The notes beneath the pieces were generated by a model, which saw only the letters and a program-made list of their open reading frames with translations, had not been told where the DNA came from and searched no databases. A program made the position numbers and the translations under genes. DNA of 64,000 nucleotides from Dyella flava. Its GTDB lineage: Bacteria; Pseudomonadota; Gammaproteobacteria; Xanthomonadales; Rhodanobacteraceae. The stretch is from positions 434,001-498,000 of the forward strand of contig NZ_JADIKE010000038.1 in assembly GCF_016904955.1 (NCBI RefSeq). Reading direction: 5' to 3'. This document shows, piece by piece, positions 41,382 through 50,517 of the stretch (position 1 is its first letter; each line of letters starts with the position of its first letter).

Positions 41382-42257
41382 ATGATCGCGGTACTGCTGA
41401 AATGGATCGTTCCCTGGGAATTCTCGTGGGTGTTTCTTGCGAGTTTCCTGGGGGCATGCGTGCTGTATTGGCGTGGCTGCCGCGCTTTGCAGGTGAGCAT
41501 CGGCCGGCGGATCGCTTTCTGGACCGGGATGGCGCTGGTCTACCTGTGCCTGCACACGTATTTCGATTTCTATGCCGAGCATGAGTTCTTCATGCATCGC
41601 ATTCAGCAATTGCTGCTGCATCATCTGGCGCCGTTGGTGATCATGGCATCCTATCCGGGCTCGGTGTTGCGCGCGGGCCTGCCTTTCAGCTGGCGAGTGC
41701 ATGTCTTTAAGCCCGCACGGCGCAGCTGGCTGTGGCGTCTGATCAGTGCGGTGTTGCTCAACCCGGCGGTGGCGACAATTCTGTTTGTCGTGTTTATCCT
41801 GGTCTGGTTGATACCTGCGATGCAGACGATGGCGATGCTCGACTGGCGCGTCTATCGCTTTATGAACTGGTCGATGGTCATCAGTGGTTTTGTCTACTGG
41901 TGGCTGGTGCTCGATCACCGGCCGCGCCCACCGGGGCGGATGATTCCCGGTTTGCGCGTGTTGTCGCCTGGCATCACCATGACGCCGCAGATCCTGGCCG
42001 GCGCCATCATCACTTTCTCCAAGGCGGATCTCTATCCCATCTTTGAAATCTGCGGACGCGCGTTTCAGTTCAATGTGTTCACCGGCCAACTGATCGGCGG
42101 CATCATCATCTGGGTACCCGCGGCAACCATAGAAACCGTCGGCGGCCTGCTGGCGATGCGACAGTGGTTGCGGTTATCGCGCACTGGCCGTATCCGCCGC
42201 CAGTTACGCAGGACGCAACCGGTGACGAAGGCCGTGACGGTTGGCGGCCAGGGCTAA
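41382..42257 (+). CDS. Cytochrome c oxidase assembly protein, caa3-type CtaG
   Basis: The 291-residue protein has about seven membrane helices and the caa3_CtaG features: F-M-H-R-I-Q-Q-L-L-L-H-H-L-A-P, a central R-P-R-P-P-G-R-M segment, and A-I-I-T-F-S-K-A-D-L-Y-P. CtaG proteins help insert copper in oxidase. It ends 7 bases from the convergent metallophosphoesterase; PCuAC and Sco, also copper-delivery proteins, lie 1 kb on, so this is an oxidase-copper neighbourhood. The 165 bases before it show no gene. Confidence 0.88.
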   Translation: MIAVLLKWIVPWEFSWVFLASFLGACVLYWRGCRALQVSIGRRIAFWTGMALVYLCLHTYFDFYAEHEFFMHRIQQLLLHHLAPLVIMASYPGSVLRAGLPFSWRVHVFKPARRSWLWRLISAVLLNPAVATILFVVFILVWLIPAMQTMAMLDWRVYRFMNWSMVISGFVYWWLVLDHRPRPPGRMIPGLRVLSPGITMTPQILAGAIITFSKADLYPIFEICGRAFQFNVFTGQLIGGIIIWVPAATIETVGGLLAMRQWLRLSRTGRIRRQLRRTQPVTKAVTVGGQG

Positions 42258-42264
42258 GCGCCGA

Positions 42265-43035
42265 TCATGCTGTGGTGTAGACGTGCAGCAGTTGGCGTGC
42301 GGTGAAGTGTGCTTCAGAGGGATAGCCATAAGCATTGTTGATATAAGTGACGCCATCGACCGTGATGTGGCGGTTGACGTGGCTATGCCCGTAGATGTGC
42401 ATGCTGGCGCCGAGTTGCCGTAGCTGCACGTCCAGCACGTGTGCGCCAAGAATGGGATAAAGCCTGCGATGCTTTTCGGGGATGCGATCCGGCATCAGGT
42501 CAATGCGCGGCAGGAAGTGCGAGAAGCTGATGATCTTGTCGGCGCCTTCCAGCTCCGGTGCTGAATGTGCGGGATTGCGTTCGACAAACCAACGCGTGAT
42601 GGCGGCATCGTCGTAGCCATGCGGCCAGCGGCAGGCACGATAATCAGCCCATGCGCTTCTGAGGTAGTCACCCGGCCTGCCAAAGGAATAGTCATACCAG
42701 CCAAGCAGTGGCACGATGGCAAGGTCTTCATGACGAAAGGGTGTCAGGCAAATGCCTTGAGCCGATGCTGTTTCGCATACGGCATCGAACTTTTCGAACG
42801 AGTCGTGCATGCCCTCGCGATGTACCCACAGGTCGTGATTGCCGGGCACATAAAGCACGGTGGCAAAGCGGCGCATCAAGGCTTTGAAACCATCCTGGAT
42901 AAGTGCAAGCCGGTCGGACAGGTCTCCTGCAAGGATCAGTGCATCTTCCTGATAATCCTGCAGTGACAATTGCTCCACCCATGCGCGGTTGGGCGCGTAG
43001 TCCAGATGAAGATCGGAAACGGCAAACACACGCAT
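42265..43035 (-). CDS. Calcineurin-like metallophosphoesterase
   Basis: The 256-residue protein has the five metallophosphatase motifs: S-D-L-H near residue 8-10, G-D-L-S-D near 37-41, G-N-H-D-L-W, a middle His (S-F-S-H-F-L) and G-H-S-H-V-N near the end. It is cytoplasmic. Substrate unknown; it sits between oxidase assembly genes but convergent to CtaG, so need not be linked to them. Confidence 0.9.
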   Translation of the reverse strand: MRVFAVSDLHLDYAPNRAWVEQLSLQDYQEDALILAGDLSDRLALIQDGFKALMRRFATVLYVPGNHDLWVHREGMHDSFEKFDAVCETASAQGICLTPFRHEDLAIVPLLGWYDYSFGRPGDYLRSAWADYRACRWPHGYDDAAITRWFVERNPAHSAPELEGADKIISFSHFLPRIDLMPDRIPEKHRRLYPILGAHVLDVQLRQLGASMHIYGHSHVNRHITVDGVTYINNAYGYPSEAHFTARQLLHVYTTA

Positions 43036-43150
43036 CGATCATGGGCCTCGTACGGGGTGAGCGATATGCTCCTCTTTAATGCTTTGCGTAAATTAGCACG
43101 CTGGCGTGTGCGAGATGTCTGAATTCACCGCGTAAGACGCAATGAGCAGG

Positions 43151-43606
43151 CTATTGGGGATCAGTCGCGTTGGCCGGCCGCACCAGAAAGTGCACCGGTA
43201 AATGACTCCCGTCGGCAAAGTCCAGCGTGATATCCACGCTGTCACCGGGCGTCAGCGCGCGGCTGACTTGTTCAAGCATCAAATGGTAGCCAGCCGGGGC
43301 CAGCGTTACCTTGCCCTGTGGTGCTATCACCAGTTGCGCGACTGCGTTCATGCTGCTCATGCCGCCACTTCCCATGCTGCTTTGGTGCAGCATCACCGAG
43401 CCATAAGTAGCGCTGTGCGCGGAGACAAGTGTTGCTGCGGATGAGCCGGTGTTATGCAAAGTGACGTAGCCACTGGCCGGAAGCCTGGCTGGTAGCAGCC
43501 GGATCCATGCTTCGGTGGCGGTGACATGATCCGCCTGGGCAGCGAGAAGGTTTCCCACGGGAAGCAGGCCGATGGCCAGCAGCAGAAGCCGGGATGGCAT
43601 CCTCAC
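43151..43606 (-). CDS. Periplasmic copper chaperone PCu(A)C
   Basis: The 151-residue protein has a signal peptide (L-L-P-V-G-N-L-L-A-A) and a cupredoxin-like PCuAC domain with Met and His ligands in the conserved pattern: a V-M-L-H-Q segment, an M-x-x-M-N region, and a final G-Y-H-L-M-L. PCuAC delivers copper to cytochrome c oxidase CuA or CuB with Sco. It overlaps the upstream sco gene by 4 bases. Confidence 0.92.
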   Translation of the reverse strand: MRMPSRLLLLAIGLLPVGNLLAAQADHVTATEAWIRLLPARLPASGYVTLHNTGSSAATLVSAHSATYGSVMLHQSSMGSGGMSSMNAVAQLVIAPQGKVTLAPAGYHLMLEQVSRALTPGDSVDITLDFADGSHLPVHFLVRPANATDPQ

Positions 43607-44220
43607 GGCGCGCTTCCCGGACCCAGCAGCAGATGGAGATCGTGCACGAGTTTGTCCTGTGCATCCTCGGGCGTTGCCAGCAGCCTGGCCTTGCCGTTGC
43701 CATCGAAAACATAGATGCCCGAACTGTGGCTGACATCGTAGCTGCCATCCGACTTGCCCGCTTCGCGCGTGAAGGCGGCGCGATAGCGTTTGGTAAGCGC
43801 TTCGATGTCGGCGGGTGAACCGGTCAGGCCAACTGCGTGCGGATCAAACGCTTTCACGTATTCGTGCAACACGGCGGGCGTGTCGCGATTTGGATCGACA
43901 CTCACGAAAAGAATGCTTGCGCCATCGGCAAGTTTGCCCAGTCGCTGCATCACGACATGCAACTGCGCCATCGTCAGCGGGCATACATCCGGGCAATGGG
44001 TATAGCCGAAGTAGAGCAGGGTGACCTTGCCGCGATAATCATCGGCGGTAACGGTTTTGCCTTCGTCATTGGTCAGGCGGAAAGACAGGTCCGGCATATG
44101 CCCGGAAATATTCGTCAATTGCCAAGGCTGCGGCTCGTCTTGATGACAGGCGCTTAGCAGCAAGCCCACGGCGAAGAGCAGCAACAGCGTGGTCAGGTGG
44201 GCGAAACGCGGCAGCTTCAT
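43603..44220 (-). CDS. SCO family lipoprotein
   Basis: Sco binds copper and acts as a thiol-disulfide exchanger during CuA maturation of cytochrome oxidase. The ATG at 44220 gives 205 residues with lipobox L-L-S-A-C25. Copper ligands are visible as C76-P-D-V-C80 and H in D-V-S-H-S-S-G. It is first in a two-gene operon with PCuAC (ATGA overlap) and diverges from the DUF423 gene. Confidence 0.95.
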   Translation of the reverse strand: MKLPRFAHLTTLLLLFAVGLLLSACHQDEPQPWQLTNISGHMPDLSFRLTNDEGKTVTADDYRGKVTLLYFGYTHCPDVCPLTMAQLHVVMQRLGKLADGASILFVSVDPNRDTPAVLHEYVKAFDPHAVGLTGSPADIEALTKRYRAAFTREAGKSDGSYDVSHSSGIYVFDGNGKARLLATPEDAQDKLVHDLHLLLGPGSAP

Positions 44221-44301
44221 GCAACAATCCTGTGATGGCCCCGCGCAGCATACGCTACTGGCGCGGTGCTGATTGATCTCTTGCAACAGGAAACGGTCCT
44301 T

Positions 44302-44679
44302 ATGCGACAACTTGCCCCTGGCCGTCGTTTGTTGGTGGGACTGGCTGGCGCCAGCGCTGTGTTGCTGGGCACGCTCGGCGCACATGCTTTACGCAATGTG
44401 CTGGATGCAGCGCATCATGAGCTGTGGCACACGGCGGTGGAATACCACTTCTGGCATGCACTGGCCTTGGTTGCCGCGGTGGCATGCGGCCAAGGCAAGG
44501 CGTCGCGTGTCGCGGTCTGGGCATTCGTGGTCGGCATCGTATTGTTCAGCGGTAGCCTGTATGGGCTGGCACTTGGCGCGCCCAGATGGTTGGGCCTTGT
44601 CACGCCTTTCGGCGGCGTGGCGTTTATCTCCGGCTGGATTGCGTTGGGGCTTTCGCTGCGAACCAGGTACCAGGCCTGA
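44302..44679 (+). CDS. DUF423 family membrane protein
   Basis: The 125-residue protein has four membrane helices and the DUF423 signature L-G-T-L-G-A-H-A-L-R near residue 27, then W-H-T-A-V-E-Y-H-F-W-H-A. No function is known. ATG 44302 has AGGA upstream; a GTG 12 codons earlier is unlikely. It stands alone between sco and the convergent transglutaminase-like gene. Confidence 0.9.
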   Translation: MRQLAPGRRLLVGLAGASAVLLGTLGAHALRNVLDAAHHELWHTAVEYHFWHALALVAAVACGQGKASRVAVWAFVVGIVLFSGSLYGLALGAPRWLGLVTPFGGVAFISGWIALGLSLRTRYQA

Positions 44680-44711
44680 CGCGCTTCCGGTGCCGGGTTC
44701 GATACCAGACC

Positions 44712-46241
44712 TTATTTCGCTCCGCCACTCCCGCCGCCGCCACTGCCACCACCGGCTTGTCCGCCGATGCTCGGCATGGTGTAGAGGTCGGCAAAGGTCT
44801 GGACTGAATGGATCTGGATGCTGCCGAATTCATTGGTGGCGTTGAAGAAGTGCCAGGGATTGCCATCACCGGTTTCCAGCGCGATATGGCCGCTGTCGAA
44901 GCGTTCGACAGCCGGATCAAAGCTATGCCAGCGTCCTTTGACCCACGCCATCACCCATGCGTGTGGCACGAACACCCTCGACTTGTTGCCGTAGCGCTCC
45001 ACATACATCATGCCGACTACGACGCGTGCGGGAATGTCTTCCGCCCGCGCCATCGCAGCCAGCAGTACGGCATATTCGACGCAGTCGCCTTTGCGATTGC
45101 GCGCCACTTCCAGTGCGGAGGCATAACCAATATCCACTCCGCGCTGGGAAAGATAGCGACTGACAAATTTGCTTAGGTTGCCCATCACATGCATTTTGTT
45201 GACGCTGTCTCCTGCGGCACTGTCGGCAAGCCGTTGGATGATCGGCGAATCGGACTGCAACCAGGCATTCGGCTGGATATCGGCGGATGTCGGTGGATCC
45301 TCCGTATCGATCATGCCGCGGTAAACGTTGATTTGCCATTCGCCATTGCCGAGATCGACGACGTTTTGTTCGTCGGTATTGATAAATGGCTTGATGGCGG
45401 CCTTGTTGGTGACGCGCACGCGATAGCTCAGGAAATCGCCGAGCATTTCCGGTGTGATCAAGCGCGGCGAATCGATGGTGGCCGAGCCCATCATGTTCAC
45501 ACTCTGGCTTGGCGCGTCGGCACAGCTTTCCGTGCAAGCGACCAGGTCCAGCGGCTGACCCAGCATGGAAAGCGAACCCTTGCGAAGATTGCCCTGCGCA
45601 TCCAGCCAGAGATCGACCACCTGGTCACCGGTGGAGCGGCGCAGCGTTTCGCGCTGATGAGTCAAGGTTTCGACATGATCGGGAAAGCTCACGCGCTCAT
45701 TACCCAGCACATCGACATCGAGATTCATCGGTTGCTGGCTGGCCTGGTTATAGACGAGCAGGTTGTAATGCAGTCCACGGTGCTGGCCGGCAGTCAGCAT
45801 CGCCAGCCGCTGTCCTTCCACCAGCAAGGCGCCGCCTGGCCACGCCGTCACTGACTTGCGTACATCACCGCCAACAGTGTTGGTCAATTGCAGATCGCCA
45901 TTCGGCAGCAATACCCCATCGACCTTCGTGTCATTGGCCGACATGGTCGTGTTCATGCTGAAGCTGAGCGGCTCGCCGCTGATGGTTTCCACGCTGCGGC
46001 TGATATTGGTGTAGGGAACGGTCGTGCGACTGCGCTCGACATCCATGACCAGGGTCTGCGTCGTCACCACCGTGTTGCCCACTTGTTGGCGCTGGATTTC
46101 TTCGTGACCGACCTTGCGTCCGTTGAGCAAGACGGTCATCCAGGTGGTTTGCGTAGCAGGAACGCTGTTATCAGCCCGGAGCAAACCAGGGGCAAGGCAC
46201 AACATCGGCACCAGCAAAAGCGGGGCGATCCAGCTGCGCAT
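44712..46241 (-). CDS. Exported transglutaminase-like cysteine protease domain protein
   Basis: The 509-residue protein starts MRSWIAPLLLVPMLCLAPGL with a signal peptide. The first 300 residues are beta-rich and unnamed. The transglutaminase-like triad is at the C-terminal third: Cys in K-G-D-C-V-E-Y-A, His in V-P-H-A-W-V, Asp in S-F-D-P-A-V-E. It ends in a run of glycines and serines. Such proteins are probable periplasmic proteases or crosslinkers of unknown substrate. It diverges from purT. Confidence 0.85.
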   Translation of the reverse strand: MRSWIAPLLLVPMLCLAPGLLRADNSVPATQTTWMTVLLNGRKVGHEEIQRQQVGNTVVTTQTLVMDVERSRTTVPYTNISRSVETISGEPLSFSMNTTMSANDTKVDGVLLPNGDLQLTNTVGGDVRKSVTAWPGGALLVEGQRLAMLTAGQHRGLHYNLLVYNQASQQPMNLDVDVLGNERVSFPDHVETLTHQRETLRRSTGDQVVDLWLDAQGNLRKGSLSMLGQPLDLVACTESCADAPSQSVNMMGSATIDSPRLITPEMLGDFLSYRVRVTNKAAIKPFINTDEQNVVDLGNGEWQINVYRGMIDTEDPPTSADIQPNAWLQSDSPIIQRLADSAAGDSVNKMHVMGNLSKFVSRYLSQRGVDIGYASALEVARNRKGDCVEYAVLLAAMARAEDIPARVVVGMMYVERYGNKSRVFVPHAWVMAWVKGRWHSFDPAVERFDSGHIALETGDGNPWHFFNATNEFGSIQIHSVQTFADLYTMPSIGGQAGGGSGGGGSGGAK

Positions 46242-46355
46242 AGGTCTCACCGTGGGGAACGGAGACGAAGCTAGTGAATACCTGCTTTTTGCCGAGGTCA
46301 ATCTGCGGTGCGGCAAGCTTCCAGCGCTAGAATGAGGGTTTTACAGGAGATCGCG

Positions 46356-47537
46356 ATGAAGCCGTTCGGCACCCCCCATTCCGACCATGCCCTGAAGGTG
46401 CTCCTGCTTGGCGCGGGCGAGCTCGGCAAGGAGGTGGCGATCGAGCTGCAACGCTATGCAGTCGAAGTGGTGGCCGTTGACCGCTATGCCGATGCACCCG
46501 CCATGCAGGTGGCTCATCGCAGCCATGTGATCGACATGCTGGATGGCGCCGCCCTGCGCGGCCTGATCGAGCAGGAAAAGCCCGATCTGGTGGTGCCGGA
46601 AATCGAGGCCATCCATACCCCCACCCTGGTCGAGCTGGAAAAGGCAGGTCTGCGGGTAATTCCGACCGCGCGCGCGACCTGGCTGACCATGAACCGCGAA
46701 GGCATCCGTCGCCTCGCGGCCGAAGAACTGGGCTTGCCTACCTCGCCGTATCGCTTCTGCGATACCGAGGATGAATACCGCGAAGCCGTGGCCGCCATCG
46801 GCTTTCCGTTCGTGATCAAGCCAGTGATGAGTTCGTCGGGCAAGGGGCAAAGCATCGTGCGGGACGCGGCCGCCGTGCAGAAGGCGTGGGAATACGCCCA
46901 GTCTGGCGGCCGTGCCGGGAAAGGGAGGGTCATCGTCGAGGGTTTTATCCCGTTCGACTACGAAATCACCTTGCTGACGGTTCGGCACAAGCATGGCACC
47001 AGCTTCTGCGCGCCGATCGGGCATCGTCAGGAGGATGGCGATTACCGTGAATCCTGGCAGCCGCAGCCGATGAGCGACGCCGCGCTGAAGGAAGCGCAGC
47101 GGCAGGCCGAAGCGATCACCGGCGCGCTGGGCGGCTGGGGTGTGTTCGGCGTGGAATTTTTCGTAAAGGGCGATGGCATCATCTTCTCGGAAGTCAGCCC
47201 ACGTCCGCACGATACGGGATTGGTTACGCTGATCTCGCAGGAGCTGTCCGAATTCGCGCTGCATGCGCGGGCCATTCTGGGTCTGCCGATTCCGGTGATT
47301 CACCAGCAAGGACCTTCCGCATCCTGTGCCGTACTGGTGGAAGGGGAAGGGCGTGCACCGCGCTACCACGGCATCGCCGATGCCTTGGCCGAGCCGGACA
47401 CGCAGCTACGGATCTTCGGCAAGCCGGAGGTGAAAGGGCGTCGTCGCATGGCGGTAACCTTGGCGCGCGATACAGATATCGATGCGGCCAAGGCCAAGGC
47501 GATTCGTGCCGCCAAGGCGATCCGCACGGAGTTGTAA
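46356..47537 (+). CDS. purT: Formate-dependent phosphoribosylglycinamide formyltransferase 2
   Basis: PurT forms formyl-GAR from GAR, formate and ATP in purine synthesis. ATG 46356 follows ACAGGAGA and gives 393 residues (E. coli 392). The ATP-grasp features are present: L-G-A-G-E-L-G-K-E, S-S-S-G-K-G-Q-S, and the metal-binding E-V-S-P-R-P-H-D-T-G. It diverges from the transglutaminase-like gene; a TAGAAT box at 46328 could be its -10 element. Confidence 0.97.
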   Translation: MKPFGTPHSDHALKVLLLGAGELGKEVAIELQRYAVEVVAVDRYADAPAMQVAHRSHVIDMLDGAALRGLIEQEKPDLVVPEIEAIHTPTLVELEKAGLRVIPTARATWLTMNREGIRRLAAEELGLPTSPYRFCDTEDEYREAVAAIGFPFVIKPVMSSSGKGQSIVRDAAAVQKAWEYAQSGGRAGKGRVIVEGFIPFDYEITLLTVRHKHGTSFCAPIGHRQEDGDYRESWQPQPMSDAALKEAQRQAEAITGALGGWGVFGVEFFVKGDGIIFSEVSPRPHDTGLVTLISQELSEFALHARAILGLPIPVIHQQGPSASCAVLVEGEGRAPRYHGIADALAEPDTQLRIFGKPEVKGRRRMAVTLARDTDIDAAKAKAIRAAKAIRTEL

Positions 47538-47621
47538 GATCGAACAAGCGCTCCCCCCGTCGGACGATCCGAAAGTCGTTCCGGTGGGAGAGAGGACGCA
47601 AACAGCATACGGAGAGCAAGG

Positions 47622-49136
47622 ATGGAATCGACGGGTTTTTCGCATTGGCTGGTGGTGCTGGTAGAAACCTTTGCATTGCTGTTCGTGATGCTGCTGGTCA
47701 TCGTCATTCTGGTGGTGATGGCGGTGTGGGTGCTGGATCGTAATCAGACGCATAACTCCGTTCTGCGCAATTACCCGGTGATCGGGCATTTCCGTTACTG
47801 GTTCCTGCACCTGGGCGAATTCTTCCGCCAGTACCTGTACTCCAGCGACCGCGAAGAGTTGCCGTTTAATCGCGCGCAGCGCATGTGGGTGTATCGCGCG
47901 GCCAAGAATTCGGAAAACACCAATGCTTTCGGCTCCACCCGTGACTTGCGCGGCGAGGGCGTACCGTTTTTCGTCAATGCGGCGTTTCCGGCGTTGGGCG
48001 ATCATCACGTCAAACCCAAGCCGGTCCGCATCGGGCCGTATACGCGCGAGCCGTACGATCATGCTTCGTTCTTCAATATCTCGGCGATGAGCTTCGGCGC
48101 GCTGTCGGCGCCGGCCGTGCGCGCGCTTTCGATCGGTGCGGCCAAAGCCGGTATCTGGATGGATACCGGTGAAGGTGGTCTGGCGCCTTATCACCTGGAA
48201 GGTGGCTGCGACATCGTGTTCGAGATCGGCACGGCCAAGTACGGCGTACGCACGCCGGATGGCAAGCTGGACGATCAGAAGCTGCTGGCGATCTGTGCGC
48301 ACAAGCAGGTGAAGATGGTCAGCATCAAGCTGGGGCAGGGCGCCAAGCCCGGCATGGGTGGTTTGTTGCCAGCGGCCAAGGTTACGCCGGAAATCGCGGA
48401 AATTCGTGGCATTCCAGTGGGCCAGGATTCGCAAAGCCCGAACCGTCACCTCGATATCGGCAACGTGCAGCAATTGATGGATGCGATCCAGCACATCCGC
48501 GAGCTGACCGGCAAACCGACCGGTTTCAAAGCCGTGTTCGGCGGCATGGAATGGATTGATGAACTGTGCACTGAAATCGACCGGCGCGGCATGGAGAGCG
48601 CACCCGACTTCATCATCGTCGACGGTTCCGAAGGCGGTACCGGCGCGGCGCCACAGACCTTGATGGAAGGTGTGGGCTTGCCGCTACACGAAGCGCTGCC
48701 GGCCCTGGTCAATACGCTGATCGAAAGAGGCATGCGCGATCGCATCAAGGTCATTTGCTCGGGCAAGTGCATCACGGCGTACGACGTGGCATGGGCACTG
48801 TCGATGGGCGCGGATTTCGTCAATTCTGCGCGCGGCTTCATGCTGGCGCTGGGTTGCATCCAGTCACTGCAATGCAATCGCAATACCTGTCCTACCGGCA
48901 TCACTACGCAAAATCCCCGCTTGCAACGTGGCCTGGTGGTTACCGACAAGAGCGAACGCGTGGCGCATTATGCGGAGAATGTCATGCATGAAGTCGGCAT
49001 CATCGCGCACAGCTGCGGCGTGGATGATCCGCGTGAGCTTGACCGCACGCATTGCCGCGTCGTAGGCGATGACGGCATTTCCGTGCCGCTGATCAAGCTG
49101 TTCCCTTATCCGAGCGGTGCTCAGCAGAAAGTCTGA
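47622..49136 (+). CDS. Membrane-tethered FMN-binding glutamate synthase family protein
   Basis: The 504-residue protein has an N-terminal membrane helix (about 10-35), then the FMN/Fe-S part of the large glutamate synthase subunit: S-A-M-S-F-G-A-L-S, G-E-G-G, I-K-L-G-Q-G-A-K-P-G, D-G-S-E-G-G-T-G-A-A-P, and the [3Fe-4S] cysteines C-I-Q-S-L-Q-C-N-R-N-T-C-P-T-G. The glutaminase and C-terminal domains of GltB are absent. Such stand-alone proteins are probably flavin oxidoreductases, not glutamate synthases, and the electron partner is unknown. It follows purT by 84 bases. Confidence 0.9.
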   Translation: MESTGFSHWLVVLVETFALLFVMLLVIVILVVMAVWVLDRNQTHNSVLRNYPVIGHFRYWFLHLGEFFRQYLYSSDREELPFNRAQRMWVYRAAKNSENTNAFGSTRDLRGEGVPFFVNAAFPALGDHHVKPKPVRIGPYTREPYDHASFFNISAMSFGALSAPAVRALSIGAAKAGIWMDTGEGGLAPYHLEGGCDIVFEIGTAKYGVRTPDGKLDDQKLLAICAHKQVKMVSIKLGQGAKPGMGGLLPAAKVTPEIAEIRGIPVGQDSQSPNRHLDIGNVQQLMDAIQHIRELTGKPTGFKAVFGGMEWIDELCTEIDRRGMESAPDFIIVDGSEGGTGAAPQTLMEGVGLPLHEALPALVNTLIERGMRDRIKVICSGKCITAYDVAWALSMGADFVNSARGFMLALGCIQSLQCNRNTCPTGITTQNPRLQRGLVVTDKSERVAHYAENVMHEVGIIAHSCGVDDPRELDRTHCRVVGDDGISVPLIKLFPYPSGAQQKV

Positions 49137-49187
49137 AGCAGGTATGTGTTGCGTGGAAGCACCCGGGTTGGCGGGTGGCTGTTCGGA

Positions 49188-49919
49188 TCAGTCGCCGGAT
49201 AGCTTGGATGACGCGCGCTGCAGATCCACCCAGCCATCGGCCACACGCACCTGCAAAGGCCGGAAGTGCCGCTTGTAGTCCATCTTCGGGTGGCCTTCGA
49301 TCCAGAAACCCAGATAGACCCACGGAATGCCGCGACGCCGGGCTAGTTCCACCTGCTGCAGGATGGCAAAGGTGCCCAGGCCGCGGTCCTGCTCGTCCGG
49401 GTCGTAAAAGGTATAGACGGCTGAAATGCCGGTGGCGCAGATGTCGGTGACGGCCACGGCCAGCAGGCGGTCGGCCAAGTGCAGTTCCAGAAATACCGTG
49501 GGACTCCACGGCGCGGTAAGAAAGCGCCGGAAATCACTCGCTTCGGCTTCGTCCATGCCACCGCCGGGATGGCGGGTACGCAGGTAGCGCGAATAAAGCG
49601 TATGGCGCTCGCTGTTGTAGCCGGCCATGCGTTCGGTGACGGTCAGGTCCGCGTTGCGTTTGAGGCATCTGCGCTGGGAACGGTCCGGCTTGAAGTTCGC
49701 CACGTCGATGCGGCAAGGCGTGCAGGCATGGCAATTCGGGCAGTGCGGGAAATACAGATGGCCACCCGCACGGCGGAAACCGTGATCCAGCGCCGCCCCA
49801 TACAGACGATCCAGCTGGGGGGCAGCCGGGTCGATCACCAGGTTCTGTGCCGTGCGCCCGGCAAAATAGCCGCAGGCGTGCGGCAAAGTCTGGAACAGGC
49901 GGACGTGATCGGAGCGCAT
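49188..49919 (-). CDS. bpt: Aspartate/glutamate leucyl- or arginyl-transferase (N-end rule)
   Basis: Bpt adds leucine from leucyl-tRNA to N-terminal acidic residues so that ClpS/ClpAP can degrade the protein. The 243-residue protein has the ATE1-like Cys cluster C-P-N-C-H-A-C-T-P-C-R near residue 60-70, the Y-x-R-Y-L-R-T-R-H motif and the GNAT-like C-terminal G-F-W-I-E-G-H-P-K-M-D-Y-K. The bacterial name is used because it lacks the eukaryotic extensions. Confidence 0.95.
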   Translation of the reverse strand: MRSDHVRLFQTLPHACGYFAGRTAQNLVIDPAAPQLDRLYGAALDHGFRRAGGHLYFPHCPNCHACTPCRIDVANFKPDRSQRRCLKRNADLTVTERMAGYNSERHTLYSRYLRTRHPGGGMDEAEASDFRRFLTAPWSPTVFLELHLADRLLAVAVTDICATGISAVYTFYDPDEQDRGLGTFAILQQVELARRRGIPWVYLGFWIEGHPKMDYKRHFRPLQVRVADGWVDLQRASSKLSGD

Positions 49920-49962
49920 GGGACGATTCTATGACCGTCGCAGGCTACCGTGGCAAGCAATT

Positions 49963-50054
49963 TAGGGCCTGTCAGCACTATTGGCGTAGCCCGCGCCGGA
50001 TGGTGGGCAAACAGCTTCCAGCGCGGGCTACGCCAATAGTGCTGACAGGCCCTA
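49963..50054. mobile_element. MITE-like element with perfect 34-base inverted repeats
   Basis: Positions 49963-49996 (TAGGGCCTGTCAGCACTA and on) are the exact reverse complement of 50021-50054; the 24-base centre is non-coding. Beginning GGGCCTGTCAGCAC and bounded by TA on each side, it looks like a short non-autonomous element of a TA-target transposon group such as IS630/Tc1-like. Arms this long and this perfect point to a recent insertion or to strong selection on the hairpin. Its right TA forms part of the stop codon of the DUF2007 gene. Confidence 0.85.
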
Positions 50055-50450
50055 GATGAAGTGCAAATAGTGCAGGGCCAGCACCATGAATACGCCCAGG
50101 ATGGCCAGCAATACGATGCGCCGCACCCTGGCGACGGTGTGATCGCGGCGGACGTAAAGGGCTTCGGTAGGATTGCGCTCCGCCCGCAGTTCTTCGCCAT
50201 GGCGGATCATCGGTTCGATACCTAGCTGGCGCAACAACTCGCGCCCCTTGGTGTAGTCGTCCGCGCGGCTTATCCAGACTTGCGGCCAGCTGTCCCGATT
50301 CTCGCTGCGCTGCGAGTAGCTGAAGCGCCGATAGCTCGGACGGTTCCAGTTGGAACGATTCGTGACCGTGGTCTCCACGCCGTTTTCGGCCATGTAGGCG
50401 ACAACGCGATCGATGTTTTCCTGGCGGGGCGAGGTATAGAGCAGACGCAT
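50052..50450 (-). CDS. DUF2007-like 'pathogenicity-like' protein with C-terminal membrane helix
   Basis: The 132-residue protein begins MRLLYTSPRQENIDRVVAYM, as do DUF2007 putative signal-transducing proteins of Xanthomonadaceae, with V-E-T-T-V-T-N-R-S-N-W and S-R-A-D-D-Y following. A single membrane helix (R-R-I-V-L-L-A-I-L-G-V-F-M-V-L-A-L) closes it. The TAG stop uses the TA end of the MITE-like element, so the C-terminus may be altered relative to an ancestor. Function unknown. Confidence 0.82.
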   Translation of the reverse strand: MRLLYTSPRQENIDRVVAYMAENGVETTVTNRSNWNRPSYRRFSYSQRSENRDSWPQVWISRADDYTKGRELLRQLGIEPMIRHGEELRAERNPTEALYVRRDHTVARVRRIVLLAILGVFMVLALHYLHFI

Positions 50451-50517
50451 GGGGCAAGTTTAGCAGGCTGTAAGAAGCAGCCTGCTAACGCGGGCCATGG
50501 TGGAACCTGGTGATTCA

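Noticed and set aside
46305..46333. Full promoter assignment for purT from TAGAAT at 46328
   Set aside because: No acceptable -35 hexamer at 16-18 bases upstream; only the -10 resemblance can be claimed.
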